Source of the DNA: Labilibacter sediminis
GTDB lineage: Bacteria > Bacteroidota > Bacteroidia > Bacteroidales > Marinilabiliaceae
Assembly: GCF_005877885.1 (NCBI RefSeq)
Contig: NZ_VCHY01000001.1
Span: 1-64,000, forward strand
Direction: 5' to 3'
DNA: 64,000 bases
In this document: positions 35,631 through 45,525 of the stretch, one piece after another
Layout of the letters: each line of letters begins with the position of its first letter
How positions within the stretch are numbered: the first letter of the stretch is position 1
Notes under the pieces: generated by a model
The model's input: the letters and a program-made list of their open reading frames with translations, nothing else
Database searches by the model: none
What the model was told of the DNA's origin: nothing
Translations under genes and position numbers: made by a program

Positions 35631-37034
35631 TTATTTTGCATCTGCGATTCCACAAGGACGTTTCTCAGCCTCCAATTGAGCCATCTCCTCCTCTGCTCTC
35701 TTTTTGATCTTTTCTACCAACTCAGGATATTGTTTTGCCAGATTATTGGTTTCACCAATATCGTCTTTAAGATTATATAACTCCCATTGCAACCTTACAC
35801 TCTTGGCTTTACCCTTTTTGCCGTTTTTACCCGGTTCTGTAATTGTTCCATAGGATTTTGGGAAACCCAGCTTCCAATCTCCCATTCGGGCAGCTTCAAG
35901 TTTTGTTCTGGTGATGTATAAAAATATTTCATGTGGTGATGTTGCTTTCCGTTTACCTTTTATGATACGACTAATGTCCTTCCCATCAATTTTATTTGCG
36001 GGTAATTCTGTTCCTGTTAACATCGCCATAGTTGGTAAAATATCCATTGCTGTCACCAACTCATCACATTCTTTGCCGGCAGGTATTTTCGCAGGCCAAC
36101 TCATAATACAAGGTACCCTTTGTCCTCCATCAAAACTGGTTGACTTACCTTCGCGCAATGGACCCGCACTTCCGGCATGTTCGCCATATATTAACCATGG
36201 TCCGTTATCCGACGAAAATATAACCAGGGTATTATCGTACACTCCATTTTCTTTTAAAGCCTTTATGACCTCACCAACTGACCAGTCAATTTCCATGATG
36301 ACATCTCCATACAAACCATGTTTTGATTTTCCTCTAAACTTATCGGATACATGTAGAGGTACATGAGGCATAGGGTGAGCTAAATAAAGAAAGAACGAAT
36401 CATCACTTTTACGATTGATAAAATCTACTGCTCTTTCGGTAAACCGGGTTGTTAGTTGATCCTGATCCGGGTTTTCCTCGATAGTTTCCAATCCCTCAAT
36501 TAATGGTAATGCAGGAAAATTTAAAGGCTTACCTGGAAGCATATCATTGGAGTAAGGCAAACCAAAGTATTCATCAAACCCATGACTTGGAGGCAAAAAC
36601 TCAGGTAAATGGCCCAGGTGCCATTTGCCAACACATGCTGTCGCATATCCTTCACCTTTTAACATTTCGGCTAAGGTTGTTTCATCAGTATTAAAACCTC
36701 TATTGGCTTTATTATGTGTCCACTTAGGGCCTTTAGGAAAAAGCACCTGGCCTAAACCAACTCTATTGGGATAACACCCTGTAAGCAAGGCAGCTCTGGA
36801 TGGTGTACAAACCGAAGCACCCACATAAAAGTCGGTAAAACGCATACCCGTATCTGCGAGCTTATCAATATTCGGTGTTTCAAATCCTTTGGCTCCATAG
36901 CAGCCTAAATCAGCATATCCCTGATCATCGGTAAAAATAATAACCAGGTTAGGCGCTTTTTTTATTTTGGCTTGAACTACTACTGTAGATATTGAAAGAA
37001 GACCTATTAAAAGGTAGATTTTGAAATTATTCAT
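35631..37034 (-). CDS. S1-family sulfatase (arylsulfatase A-like)
   Basis: The 467-residue protein has a signal peptide (to about residue 22) and the S1 sulfatase core: metal Asp pair in FTDDQGYADLG, the formylglycine site C76-T-P-S-R, VGKWHLG, HPMPHVPLH and SSDNGPW. The C-terminal subdomain has YNLKDDIGETNNLA. The cysteine must be oxidised to formylglycine by a maturase encoded elsewhere. It removes sulfate from a periplasmic oligosaccharide; the position on the sugar cannot be told. It is first in a two-gene unit with the GH3 gene, 50 bp apart, which suggests desulfation before glycosidic cleavage. Confidence 0.9.
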   Translation of the reverse strand: MNNFKIYLLIGLLSISTVVVQAKIKKAPNLVIIFTDDQGYADLGCYGAKGFETPNIDKLADTGMRFTDFYVGASVCTPSRAALLTGCYPNRVGLGQVLFPKGPKWTHNKANRGFNTDETTLAEMLKGEGYATACVGKWHLGHLPEFLPPSHGFDEYFGLPYSNDMLPGKPLNFPALPLIEGLETIEENPDQDQLTTRFTERAVDFINRKSDDSFFLYLAHPMPHVPLHVSDKFRGKSKHGLYGDVIMEIDWSVGEVIKALKENGVYDNTLVIFSSDNGPWLIYGEHAGSAGPLREGKSTSFDGGQRVPCIMSWPAKIPAGKECDELVTAMDILPTMAMLTGTELPANKIDGKDISRIIKGKRKATSPHEIFLYITRTKLEAARMGDWKLGFPKSYGTITEPGKNGKKGKAKSVRLQWELYNLKDDIGETNNLAKQYPELVEKIKKRAEEEMAQLEAEKRPCGIADAK

Positions 37035-37237
37035 ATTTTCATGCGTTTAAAATTTTCAATTGCTGCATGGAACTCCCAAGAAAATTTAATCATTCTCTAA
37101 TGTGTAAACATGGCTAATTAAATTTTACATGGTCGTTTCATATTGTTTGATTACAATACAAAAATCATCAATCAAGGCTTATGTAATAGCCTAATTTCTG
37201 GTTGATATAGGGGTAAAAAAATTCAATATTAAAAAAG

Positions 37238-37270
37238 AAAAGGCCGTAGATATCGTACCCACGGCCCTTT
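37238..37270 (-). terminator. Terminator after the CruF-like gene
   Basis: AAAAGGCCGT (37238-37247) pairs with ACGGCCCTTT (37261-37270) with one mismatch; a T-rich tract follows on the minus strand. It lies 27 bp past the CruF-like stop. Confidence 0.65.
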
Positions 37271-37296
37271 CCTTAAATTTTCTGATAATTAAATTA

Positions 37297-38253
37297 TCAG
37301 GATGTTCTTATATTCTTTTGCGTCTTATTTAATTTCCCCTGTTTATAAATATAAAACAGATAAAAGGCATGCAACACTGTCACTACAATCATTGGGACAT
37401 ATGCTTCTGATAATCCTCTGGCAAATCCCACCAATACATATACCATATTAAATGCCATAGGTACTATAAAGCCTACAGCATCTTTTTTAGCATTAAACGA
37501 TTCGCTTATCTTTCGGTATCTTATAAGAATAAACAATGCCACAGTGCAATGAATACATAACATGATTAACTCCGGAATTCGTTCACTTATTACCTGGCCG
37601 TTAAATGATCCATATAACAAAATTGTACTAGTAGGCATTACCATGAATAACATACTGGTAACCGGCAATAACCAGGGATAGATATACCCTATCTTCTTAC
37701 TGTAGTTGAATTTTTTATGTACCCATTCTCCAATATTCACGGATAAGGCAAACCATAACATCAGGAATATCCAACCAGAGAAATTATAAAAAGGAACACC
37801 AAAAAAGTTATCTGAATAATCCGGTGTCCACATCCATTGTGTATGCCTTACATCTTCGTACATATAGGCATCCCAATGCATAACAGGGTCAACTACAAAA
37901 TCAGCTACTGAAGCAAGAAAAGCGATGGCAAAAGGTTTCAGAAACCCAGGCATCTTTAAATTTCGTACCAGCACATAGGCTGAATAAAAAAGAACTGCTT
38001 CCATCATGGATGTACCTAATCCAATGTTTCCAACCCGTAATATCCTGTAAGGCGAGTATGGATGCCAACCCATGGCATGACCAATATTTTCGAAAATTCC
38101 TGAGTAGATTAAAAATGCAAATAATGTAAAAACCTTTGGTATTGGTGTTTTCTCCGTTTTAATAACATGTACTATACAGTACATAAAAAGAAAGAACGAA
38201 ACCATGTCAATAATTACCCAGGTTAAGGGTAATTGTGAAAATGATGTAATCAT
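37297..38253 (-). CDS. Polytopic membrane protein, carotenoid-biosynthesis (CruF/DUF422)-like
   Basis: The 318-residue protein has about eight TM helices and no signal peptide. A central segment (about 115-165) contains ADFVVDPVMHWDAY, then FFGVPFYNFSGWIFLMLWF. Earlier, GHAMGWHPYSPYRIL follows a conserved Glu. These motifs resemble the CruF / bisanhydrobacterioruberin hydratase family (PF04240), membrane enzymes that hydrate carotenoid end groups. No other carotenoid gene is near; it stands alone between two sulfatase genes with its own terminator. A distinct function in this locus is quite possible. Family link moderate, function unknown. Confidence 0.55.
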   Translation of the reverse strand: MITSFSQLPLTWVIIDMVSFFLFMYCIVHVIKTEKTPIPKVFTLFAFLIYSGIFENIGHAMGWHPYSPYRILRVGNIGLGTSMMEAVLFYSAYVLVRNLKMPGFLKPFAIAFLASVADFVVDPVMHWDAYMYEDVRHTQWMWTPDYSDNFFGVPFYNFSGWIFLMLWFALSVNIGEWVHKKFNYSKKIGYIYPWLLPVTSMLFMVMPTSTILLYGSFNGQVISERIPELIMLCIHCTVALFILIRYRKISESFNAKKDAVGFIVPMAFNMVYVLVGFARGLSEAYVPMIVVTVLHAFYLFYIYKQGKLNKTQKNIRTS

Positions 38254-38564
38254 AAATTTAACTTTAATGTTGTGTTTAAAATGAATTGTATAAGATTATC
38301 TGTATTGAATAATCTCACTTACAAATTTCCCATAAAGTCAGCTTATGAATACCTAATTATTGTTTGATTTTATACGCAATAAAATTCGGATAATATCATT
38401 AGATAACCCCTTAAAAAATGACATTACACCGAAACTAATTCTAAACCAAGCTTATTCACAATATCCTCTTTAATACAGTTTCTCGAAGATCTACGCAAAA
38501 TAAGAAACCGGACCTATATCAACTCATTTGTATTAGTCTCACATTAAATTTATCCAACATTCAT
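38254..38564. other. Intergenic region, nothing recognised
   Basis: About 310 bp of AT-rich sequence between the CruF-like gene and the next sulfatase. No gene, strong hairpin or exact -7 motif was recognised. Confidence 0.4.
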
Positions 38565-40106
38565 CTAAATTCCATTACGCACCTTGTTTAATTCATCCCT
38601 GAGTTCTTTGGCAACTTGAGGATATTCTTCAATCAGGTTACTTTTCTCCCCTGGATCTTCTTCCAGATTATATAGGGCATCCTTTAGAATATCATCCGGA
38701 CGGGAAAGTTTATATAAAGAAGTATTTCTCAGATTGGTTGTACCCTCAATAAACTTCCATTTTCCTTTTTTAATAGCAAACAGGTATTCTTCTCCGCTTA
38801 GCAACACGGATTTTCGTTTCTTTTTGGCTTTGCAAGTCCAATACAACTCATTGCTAAAGTCATAACTGTCTTCTGCGGCTTTATCAGGAAGTTCAACTCC
38901 AGTCATTGAGGCAATGGTTGCCATAAAATCGGTAAAGCAAACTGTTCTGTTACTGACCTTACCGCTTTTAACTTTTGCGGGCCATTTTACAATCATTGGC
39001 ACCCGATGTCCACCTTCCCAAATATCACGTTTGATTCCACGAAATACATAACTACTCTCATGACCATATTTGGCAACTTGGGGTTTCTCCCCCCATCGCG
39101 CATCCTTTGTTTCATATTCTGGGCCATTATCACTCGTAAAAATGATGATTGTATTTTCGGCAATGCCACACGAATCAATGGTGGCCAAAACTTTACCAAT
39201 AAAATCATCCATCTCCACAATAAAATCACCATACAAACCGGCTCCACTCTTCCCTTTGTAATCATCTAAAGGCACAACAGGTGTATGAGGGGCTGTTAAA
39301 GCCCAATACAAGAAAAATGGCTGCTCGGTTTTGCTCTGTTCACGAATCAGCTCCTGGGCTTTCTCGGTAATCACAGGCATTACCTGTTCATGTTGCCAAC
39401 CCGGCGCCATCAGCCCGGCATCTCCATACATCGAACGGGGTTTTCTTTCAGTAGGTTTCTTCAGAAACTGTTTATTTTCAATCCAGGTATAAGGCGGAAA
39501 ATTAGGTACATCATCGCCAAAATAGTAATCAAAACCTACATCAGTCGGTCCTTTGAGTATTGGTTCGTCCCAATTAATCTTTTTGCTGAATTGTCTGCAT
39601 TGTTTCATGAACAGCTTAAAATACCCGGTCTCAAATCGTTCTTCATCAGAAAAACTTAGTACAGAACCATCAGAGGAATTCCATTGCCACCCCAGGTGCC
39701 ACTTACCGACACAAGCCGTGTAATAACCATTCGCTTTAAGCATTTCCGGTAAAGTCGCAATGCTATCCTCAATCAGTGGAGCCTCCCAAGGCATCAATAC
39801 TGAATGCCTGAGTCGGCTGCGCCAGGCATAACGCCCGGTTAAAATACCGTAACGGCTGGGTGTACAAACCGCAGCATTGGCATGTGCATCGGTAAATAAC
39901 ACACCCTCTGATGCCAATTTGTCAATATTGGGTGTTTGTACTTTTGAGTTTTCATTCAGACAACTCACATCACCATACCCCAAATCATCGGCCAGAATAA
40001 AAACGATATTTGGTGCCTTTTTCTTGTCTTTTGCCAACATAGGAAAAGAACAAAACAGAACTATCGCTAGTCCTGTTACGAATTTAAAACTTGTAATTTT
40101 TGACAT
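38565..40106 (-). CDS. S1-family sulfatase (S1_15-like)
   Basis: The 513-residue protein has a signal peptide (to about residue 25, LAKDKK) and all S1 motifs: ILADDLGYGDVSC, formylglycine Cys81 in CTPSRYGILTGRYAWRSRL, VGKWHLGWQW, ALTAPHTPVVP and TSDNGPEYET. The CTPSRYG...WRSRL pattern is typical of the branch often annotated as S1_15 in marine Bacteroidota; the subfamily is from memory. It is encoded 9 bp after the 716-residue GH2 gene, so the two enzymes probably act on the same sulfated glycan. Confidence 0.9.
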   Translation of the reverse strand: MSKITSFKFVTGLAIVLFCSFPMLAKDKKKAPNIVFILADDLGYGDVSCLNENSKVQTPNIDKLASEGVLFTDAHANAAVCTPSRYGILTGRYAWRSRLRHSVLMPWEAPLIEDSIATLPEMLKANGYYTACVGKWHLGWQWNSSDGSVLSFSDEERFETGYFKLFMKQCRQFSKKINWDEPILKGPTDVGFDYYFGDDVPNFPPYTWIENKQFLKKPTERKPRSMYGDAGLMAPGWQHEQVMPVITEKAQELIREQSKTEQPFFLYWALTAPHTPVVPLDDYKGKSGAGLYGDFIVEMDDFIGKVLATIDSCGIAENTIIIFTSDNGPEYETKDARWGEKPQVAKYGHESSYVFRGIKRDIWEGGHRVPMIVKWPAKVKSGKVSNRTVCFTDFMATIASMTGVELPDKAAEDSYDFSNELYWTCKAKKKRKSVLLSGEEYLFAIKKGKWKFIEGTTNLRNTSLYKLSRPDDILKDALYNLEEDPGEKSNLIEEYPQVAKELRDELNKVRNGI

Positions 40107-40115
40107 ATTAAATCG

Positions 40116-42266
40116 TTACTTCACAAATACTTTTCTCACTGATTGAATTTTTTCCTGAGTAACCGGATCTGTAACTTCACCAATCAACAAGCAATTACCT
40201 GCCCTTTTAGGGAACTTAAAGTTGACGTAACAAACCTGTTTTCCACTTCCGTTTAAATTATAATCAGCACGCTCTTCTGCCAACACTTCTCCATCTTTAA
40301 CCAGTTTCAAGGTAACTTTTCCGGTATAACTCTCTGTATAGTCATTAAGCACCACCACAGGAATTTTATAACCGGACTTTTTCATACTCAAGAACTTATT
40401 GTTCCAGTTAAATACACATACTCCCATTGGGTTAAATGCGGGCCGAACATATTTCTCAAAATATGGAGTAAACTCAAGAGTTTCTATATTCTGGAAATTA
40501 TCTGAAGTATAGCAACCATCAAATGAATGAGCTAATCCACAGAAATGATGTAAAACAGCCGGACGCTGAGTTCTCCAAAACTCAGTTAAAGAGGCTAAGG
40601 TATAGCCATAAAACTCAAAACGCTCATCGGCAGTGGAATTAGGGAAGTTTATCTCGTAGCCCTTTTCTGTTAATAAAGTTGGTTTCCCATCGCGAGATAA
40701 CCATAACCAACCGTATTCATTTAAGCAAAGTGGATTTCCAAATTTTCCTGAAATAATTGTTAGAGGATCACGTTTATCTAAATGTTCAAGTTCGAATGCA
40801 CCATCTCCCATCTTCATTCCTGCTTTAAAAGCTCCGTAAAAAAGATAAGGGTGTTCTTCCCAGGCATCCGTTGGATCATTATACATACTCCACCCCAGGT
40901 TCCATGGTCGATTTGACAGATCCAGATGACGCACTTCTCCAACAGCCTCTTTTATCTGCTCATTTCCTTTCTCAGGTGATTCATTTTGGGCATCCCAAAT
41001 ACAAACAGACGGGTAATTCCAATGATCAGCCATCATACCCGTATATTCTTTTACCAACTGCTCTTTTGTATGGCCTAATTGACGATTGTTAAATACCCAT
41101 ATATTGTATTCATCCTGTATAATCATTCCTTCTTCATCTGCAATACGATACCACGATTCAGGTGGAAAACCAAGTGTAAAACGCACACTGTTCCAGTTCA
41201 TATATTTAAATTGACGGAATAACTTACGAACCCATTCTTCATCCCATGGCTTATCGTCTCTGTGATGATCTTCTACAAATCTGAAAAAACATATGTTTGT
41301 GCCTCTCAAATAATATTGGTTATTATTTAATGCATAGGTATTGGTTCCTTTCATGACTTCGAACTTGCGCATTCCGAAACGCGTTGTCTTCTTATCTCCG
41401 GAAGTTTCAAGTTCAAGATTATATAGGTGAGGCGTTGAAGGCGACCACAACTTACAGTCAGCAATGACAACATCAACTTCTACCTTTTTTGACGCTCCTG
41501 CAGCAAGAACAATCTTTCTTAATTTATTCGATCCACTTAAAACATCATCAGAATAACCTTTGACCGTAGCACTAAGGTATGTTTTTTGGGTTTTAGACGT
41601 TTCATTTTTCAGTGTAACAACAGCCTTTGCTGTTTTGGTATCAATATCTGGTACTATTTGTACATCAACAATGCGTGGCGAATTCGACAAAATTAGTTCC
41701 ACATCATCATAAATTCCAGGTAGATATCTTAGTTTTTCATAATCCAATCCGGAAATCACTTCTTTACCAAATCCTTCAACAGAACTCTCCAAACGTACGA
41801 CAAGTGTATTTTCCTGATTATTCCCTTTTAATGCACTGGTAACATTAAATTCACCTGAAGTAAAGTTTAGCGGTTGCTCTCCAATTTCTGCACCATTCAG
41901 CCATACTTTTGCACTATACTTAGCTTTCCATATTTTTATTTGGGCAAAATCAGGTACTTCTCCTTCAATTTTAAATGTACGTTTATACCAAAAAGCTTCT
42001 CTTAATGAATCTTTTGCCGGAATCACCATACCTCCCGAATCTTTTGATAACCAATCTCCAACTCTTTTGAAACCTGGAGTAGCCATATCCAAAAATCCTG
42101 GAACCGGGCATTCGTGATTAAAACTATTAGGCATCTCTGTAAGATTACCTTCTTGTACCTGCCATATACCATTTAAACTAATAGTTTGGCGTTGCGCCTG
42201 AACAGACAATGAAACTGTCATCATCAACAGGCCAATAATACCTAACTTAAAATTTAGATTTTTCAT
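40116..42266 (-). CDS. Glycoside hydrolase family 2 enzyme
   Basis: The 716-residue exported protein has a signal peptide (to SVQAQR, about 25). It has a jelly-roll domain (about 30-195, with FWYKRTFKI and YLPGIYDDVELI), an immunoglobulin-like domain (about 200-300, LWSPSTPHLYNLELE), and a TIM barrel with acid/base Glu429 in WDAQNE and nucleophile Glu517 in LCLNEYGW. It ends with a short beta domain. The barrel is divergent from classical LacZ (RGTNICFFRF, SVRFTLGFPPE). Beta-galactosidase, glucuronidase or mannosidase activity is possible. It is co-transcribed with the sulfatase 9 bp downstream and has a -7 match at 42292-42299. Confidence 0.87.
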   Translation of the reverse strand: MKNLNFKLGIIGLLMMTVSLSVQAQRQTISLNGIWQVQEGNLTEMPNSFNHECPVPGFLDMATPGFKRVGDWLSKDSGGMVIPAKDSLREAFWYKRTFKIEGEVPDFAQIKIWKAKYSAKVWLNGAEIGEQPLNFTSGEFNVTSALKGNNQENTLVVRLESSVEGFGKEVISGLDYEKLRYLPGIYDDVELILSNSPRIVDVQIVPDIDTKTAKAVVTLKNETSKTQKTYLSATVKGYSDDVLSGSNKLRKIVLAAGASKKVEVDVVIADCKLWSPSTPHLYNLELETSGDKKTTRFGMRKFEVMKGTNTYALNNNQYYLRGTNICFFRFVEDHHRDDKPWDEEWVRKLFRQFKYMNWNSVRFTLGFPPESWYRIADEEGMIIQDEYNIWVFNNRQLGHTKEQLVKEYTGMMADHWNYPSVCIWDAQNESPEKGNEQIKEAVGEVRHLDLSNRPWNLGWSMYNDPTDAWEEHPYLFYGAFKAGMKMGDGAFELEHLDKRDPLTIISGKFGNPLCLNEYGWLWLSRDGKPTLLTEKGYEINFPNSTADERFEFYGYTLASLTEFWRTQRPAVLHHFCGLAHSFDGCYTSDNFQNIETLEFTPYFEKYVRPAFNPMGVCVFNWNNKFLSMKKSGYKIPVVVLNDYTESYTGKVTLKLVKDGEVLAEERADYNLNGSGKQVCYVNFKFPKRAGNCLLIGEVTDPVTQEKIQSVRKVFVK

Positions 42267-42291
42267 TACTATTTACGTTTCTAGTTTTAGT

Positions 42292-42299
42292 CAAAATTA
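42292..42299 (-). promoter_or_regulatory. Putative -7 element (TAATTTTG) of GH2-sulfatase operon
   Basis: CAAAATTA on the plus strand gives TAATTTTG on the minus strand, 26 bp before the GH2 start, matching TAnnTTTG and just downstream of the preceding gene's terminator. Confidence 0.45.
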
Positions 42300-42369
42300 A
42301 GATCCTTTAACTTTCATTACTACACTGAATAATCTTATTCTAAGGGTAAATAAGTTCGCGAAGGCAAAA

Positions 42370-42405
42370 AAAAGGGAGAATAGCCTAAACAGCTTCCTCC
42401 CTTTT
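42370..42405 (-). terminator. Rho-independent terminator of a sulfatase gene
   Basis: AAAAGGGAG (42370-42378) pairs perfectly with CTCCCTTTT (42397-42405), and on the minus strand a run of T follows (A run from 42366). It lies 25 bp past the stop of the 525-residue sulfatase. Confidence 0.75.
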
Positions 42406-42429
42406 GAAAATAATTGAAACTCAAGTATC

Positions 42430-44007
42430 TTACCAATCTTTGGCCGTTTGCTTTTGTAGCTCAGGATAGGTTTCATCGCTATCCCCCAAACTATTTTTTT
42501 GTGTTTTCAATTGCTCCTTTAATTCGTCAATAACCTTATCATACTTCGGATTACCATACAAATTATTCATCTCAAAAGGATCTTTCTTTAAATCAAAAAA
42601 CTCCCATTCTGAAGGTGTTGGTTTAATCATACCTGATTCCTTATTATATAAATCAATACGACGTGCAGTCCCTCTCATTCCCAATGGCAATCCATAGTAA
42701 TATGTAAGCTTATATCTTTCAGTACGAATACCATAATGTGCTGGAACTCCTACATCTGTCATATGCATCCAATATCTATAATATACAGACTTACGCCAAT
42801 CTTTTATCTTCTTTTTACTTATTAAAATAGGCTTAAGACTTACTCCTTGCATATCTTCAGGTATATCTACGCCCGCAAAATCTAAAAAGGTTGGAGCAAA
42901 ATCAGTGTTAACCACTAAATTCTTCACTTCTTTATTGGCCATAATAACATTGGGATACCTAACTACAAATGGCATACGTAACCCCTCTTCATATATCAAT
43001 CGCTTATCATACCAACCGTGTTCTCCCAGGAAAAATCCCTGATCAGATGTATAAATAATTATTGTGTTTTTGGCTAAACCACTTTCATCAAGATACTCAA
43101 GCAACTTACCTACATTATCATCCACAGCCTTACAGCAAGCCAAATACCTTTTTATAAAATGCTGATATTTAAACGACGTTAACTCCTCACCAGTTAAACC
43201 TTCAGGTATTTCTGTTCCAATATCAAAGGCTTGCATATCTTTACCTATCTTATTAAATGCAGATTGCGCCCACTTCCCTTGCCCCGAATTATCATCATGC
43301 AAATTAAATGGTTCAGGAACCTTTACATCTTTCAAAAAATCTTTATAACGAGGTGCAGGATCCCATGGACGATGCGGTGCCTTAAAATGGCACATTAAAA
43401 AGAATGGCTTATCTGCAGCTCTGTTTTTCATCCAGTTAACAGCCTTATCTCCTATAATATCAGTTGAATAACCTTCGTATTGCTCTCCTCTATCCAGCTT
43501 AAAACTACGCTTTAGTTTAGCCTTATTTTTAAACTTTGGATTGTAATATTTTCCCTGTCCTGGTAAAACATCAAAATCATCAAATCCATAAGGTTCAGTA
43601 TGAAGATGCCACTTACCAATAACGGTTGTCATATAATCATTTTGTTGCAAAACAGAAGCAACATTTTCCTGATCTCTGATCTTACCCAATAATGTATACA
43701 CTCCATTTTTATGACTATACTTACCTGTTAATATGGTCGCTCTACTTGGCGTACAAATAGCATTTGTAACAAAGCAGTTTTCAAGTTTTACTCCTTCATT
43801 GGCTAACCTGTCAATATTGGGTGTTTTAAATACCTCTGTCAGGTGACTACCATAAGCACTAATGGCTGATGTCGCATGGTCATCAGACATGATAAAAATA
43901 ATGTTTGGTCTTGAAGTTTGTGATAGAGCATTTGTGCATATCATGAGTATCAGACCTAACAGACTCAAAAATCGAATTCTTTTTAAATAATATATTTCAA
44001 GTTTCAT
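42430..44007 (-). CDS. S1-family sulfatase (N-acetylglucosamine-6-sulfatase / mucin-desulfatase-like)
   Basis: The 525-residue protein has a signal peptide (to NALSQ, about 30) and the S1 core: FIMSDDHATSAISAYG, formylglycine Cys85 in ICTPSRATILTGKYSHKNGV, IGKWHLHTEPYGFDDF, HFKAPHRPWDP and TSDQGFFLGEHGWYDKR. The KYSHKNGV and GEHGWYDKR phrases fit the subgroup containing glucosamine-6-sulfatases and several algal sulfatases. The sugar target is not determinable. It is monocistronic with a strong terminator, between the GH2-sulfatase operon and the hexose operon. Confidence 0.9.
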   Translation of the reverse strand: MKLEIYYLKRIRFLSLLGLILMICTNALSQTSRPNIIFIMSDDHATSAISAYGSHLTEVFKTPNIDRLANEGVKLENCFVTNAICTPSRATILTGKYSHKNGVYTLLGKIRDQENVASVLQQNDYMTTVIGKWHLHTEPYGFDDFDVLPGQGKYYNPKFKNKAKLKRSFKLDRGEQYEGYSTDIIGDKAVNWMKNRAADKPFFLMCHFKAPHRPWDPAPRYKDFLKDVKVPEPFNLHDDNSGQGKWAQSAFNKIGKDMQAFDIGTEIPEGLTGEELTSFKYQHFIKRYLACCKAVDDNVGKLLEYLDESGLAKNTIIIYTSDQGFFLGEHGWYDKRLIYEEGLRMPFVVRYPNVIMANKEVKNLVVNTDFAPTFLDFAGVDIPEDMQGVSLKPILISKKKIKDWRKSVYYRYWMHMTDVGVPAHYGIRTERYKLTYYYGLPLGMRGTARRIDLYNKESGMIKPTPSEWEFFDLKKDPFEMNNLYGNPKYDKVIDELKEQLKTQKNSLGDSDETYPELQKQTAKDW

Positions 44008-44178
44008 AATTATTTGTTTTTATTGTTGAAAGTTAGAAAAAGAGCATGTTTTTTACCTCATGCTATAATTCCCTAATTAGGGTATAATCATTCACTTATT
44101 TATGTAGATGATGTCATTCATAGAGAATTAAAAAAACTTGTATTCATATAAAAAGTATGTTCTTTCTGTCACGAATAT

Positions 44179-45510
44179 CTAATTAAGCCCCAACTCTTTT
44201 TCAATTTCTTCTAACGATTTCCCTTTGGTTTCTGGTATATATTTGACAATAAATAGGAAAGCTAAGAAACTGAAGAATCCAAAAATTCCAAATGTAATTT
44301 CATTTCCTAACTGATTTATCATCATAGGAAGAAACTGTACAGTAATAAATGTAAATAACCAACATGCTGCTGTAGCTAATGACATAGCCAATCCTCTTAT
44401 GCGGGTTGGGTATATCTCAGATATAAGCACCCACATAACCGGAGCAAGCGAAGCTGCAAAAAATGCAATATAGCTTAACAAGGAGATTAATACACCGATA
44501 TTATACTCAACGTAGGAAGTCCAAACTAAGCAAACTATTGATAAAGTCATACCAGCAGTTCCCCATAGTAATAGAAGTTTTCTTCCCAACTTATCTATTA
44601 ATCCTAATGCTACTATGGTAAATAGGAAATTGACTACACCTACCAATATAGATTGCATTAATGCTTGATCTCCACCAACTCCGGTATTACTAAAAATGGT
44701 AGGAGCATAACTAATGACTGCATTAATTCCTGTAATTTGTTGAAAAGCAGCAAGGGCACATCCTATAAGAACCACTTTTGCTAATTTACCTTGAAACAAC
44801 TCCTTAAGCCTAACTTTCTGGTTATCTGATGACGACGTGGCTTGCTTTATATTCTGAAGTTCTTCCTCGGCAAAAGCCTCTCCTCCAATTTGTGCCAATA
44901 CTTTTTTGGCTTTTTCAAATTTATTTATTTTAGCGAGCCATCTTGGACTCTCCGGAAACGAGACAATTAATAAAAGTAAAAACAGAACACTAAATACTAC
45001 AGGTGCTCCCATCATATACCTCCAACCATGATTAACTTCGGCAAAACCAAAATCAATAACGTAGGCTAAAAGTATACCGATAACAATAGCAAATTGATTA
45101 CCTGTAACCAGTGTACCACGTTTTCCGGCAGGTGCAATCTCTGAAATATAAGTTGGAGCCAGCACAGAAACAAACCCTACCCCTACACCGGATAAAAACC
45201 TGCTTAAAACAAAAGCTACTAAGGAATCAGCGATTGCACACCCAAGCGAGGATATAATAAATATAATAGCCGAAATAATCATCATTAACTTACGACCATG
45301 CTTATCACTTAGCGATCCTATTACCATAGCTCCTGTTAAACACCCCAGCATAATGGAGCTAACTGCTATACCCAAACTCACATCTGTTAATCCAAAATAA
45401 TCTTTAATCAACGGAACTGCTCCAGAAATACCAGCCATGTTCAAACCAAAAATTAATCCACTTTGTACGGCTATAAATGTAATCCAATATAAATATCTAT
45501 TACTTTTCAT
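44179..45510 (-). CDS. MFS sugar porter (XylE/GalP type)
   Basis: The 443-residue inner-membrane protein has 12 TM helices and the sugar-porter signatures: GSLSDKHGRK between TM2 and TM3, RFLSGVGVGFVSVLAPTYISE, FPESPRWL after TM6, the QQITGINAVISYAP segment in TM7, LIDKLGRK, and the closing PETKGKSLEEIE. This is the proton-coupled hexose/pentose symporter family. It is the last gene of the hexose operon, 15 bp after a cupin isomerase, and would import the sugar that the ROK kinase phosphorylates. Confidence 0.92.
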   Translation of the reverse strand: MKSNRYLYWITFIAVQSGLIFGLNMAGISGAVPLIKDYFGLTDVSLGIAVSSIMLGCLTGAMVIGSLSDKHGRKLMMIISAIIFIISSLGCAIADSLVAFVLSRFLSGVGVGFVSVLAPTYISEIAPAGKRGTLVTGNQFAIVIGILLAYVIDFGFAEVNHGWRYMMGAPVVFSVLFLLLLIVSFPESPRWLAKINKFEKAKKVLAQIGGEAFAEEELQNIKQATSSSDNQKVRLKELFQGKLAKVVLIGCALAAFQQITGINAVISYAPTIFSNTGVGGDQALMQSILVGVVNFLFTIVALGLIDKLGRKLLLLWGTAGMTLSIVCLVWTSYVEYNIGVLISLLSYIAFFAASLAPVMWVLISEIYPTRIRGLAMSLATAACWLFTFITVQFLPMMINQLGNEITFGIFGFFSFLAFLFIVKYIPETKGKSLEEIEKELGLN

Positions 45511-45525
45511 TTTTGTTGTTTTAGT

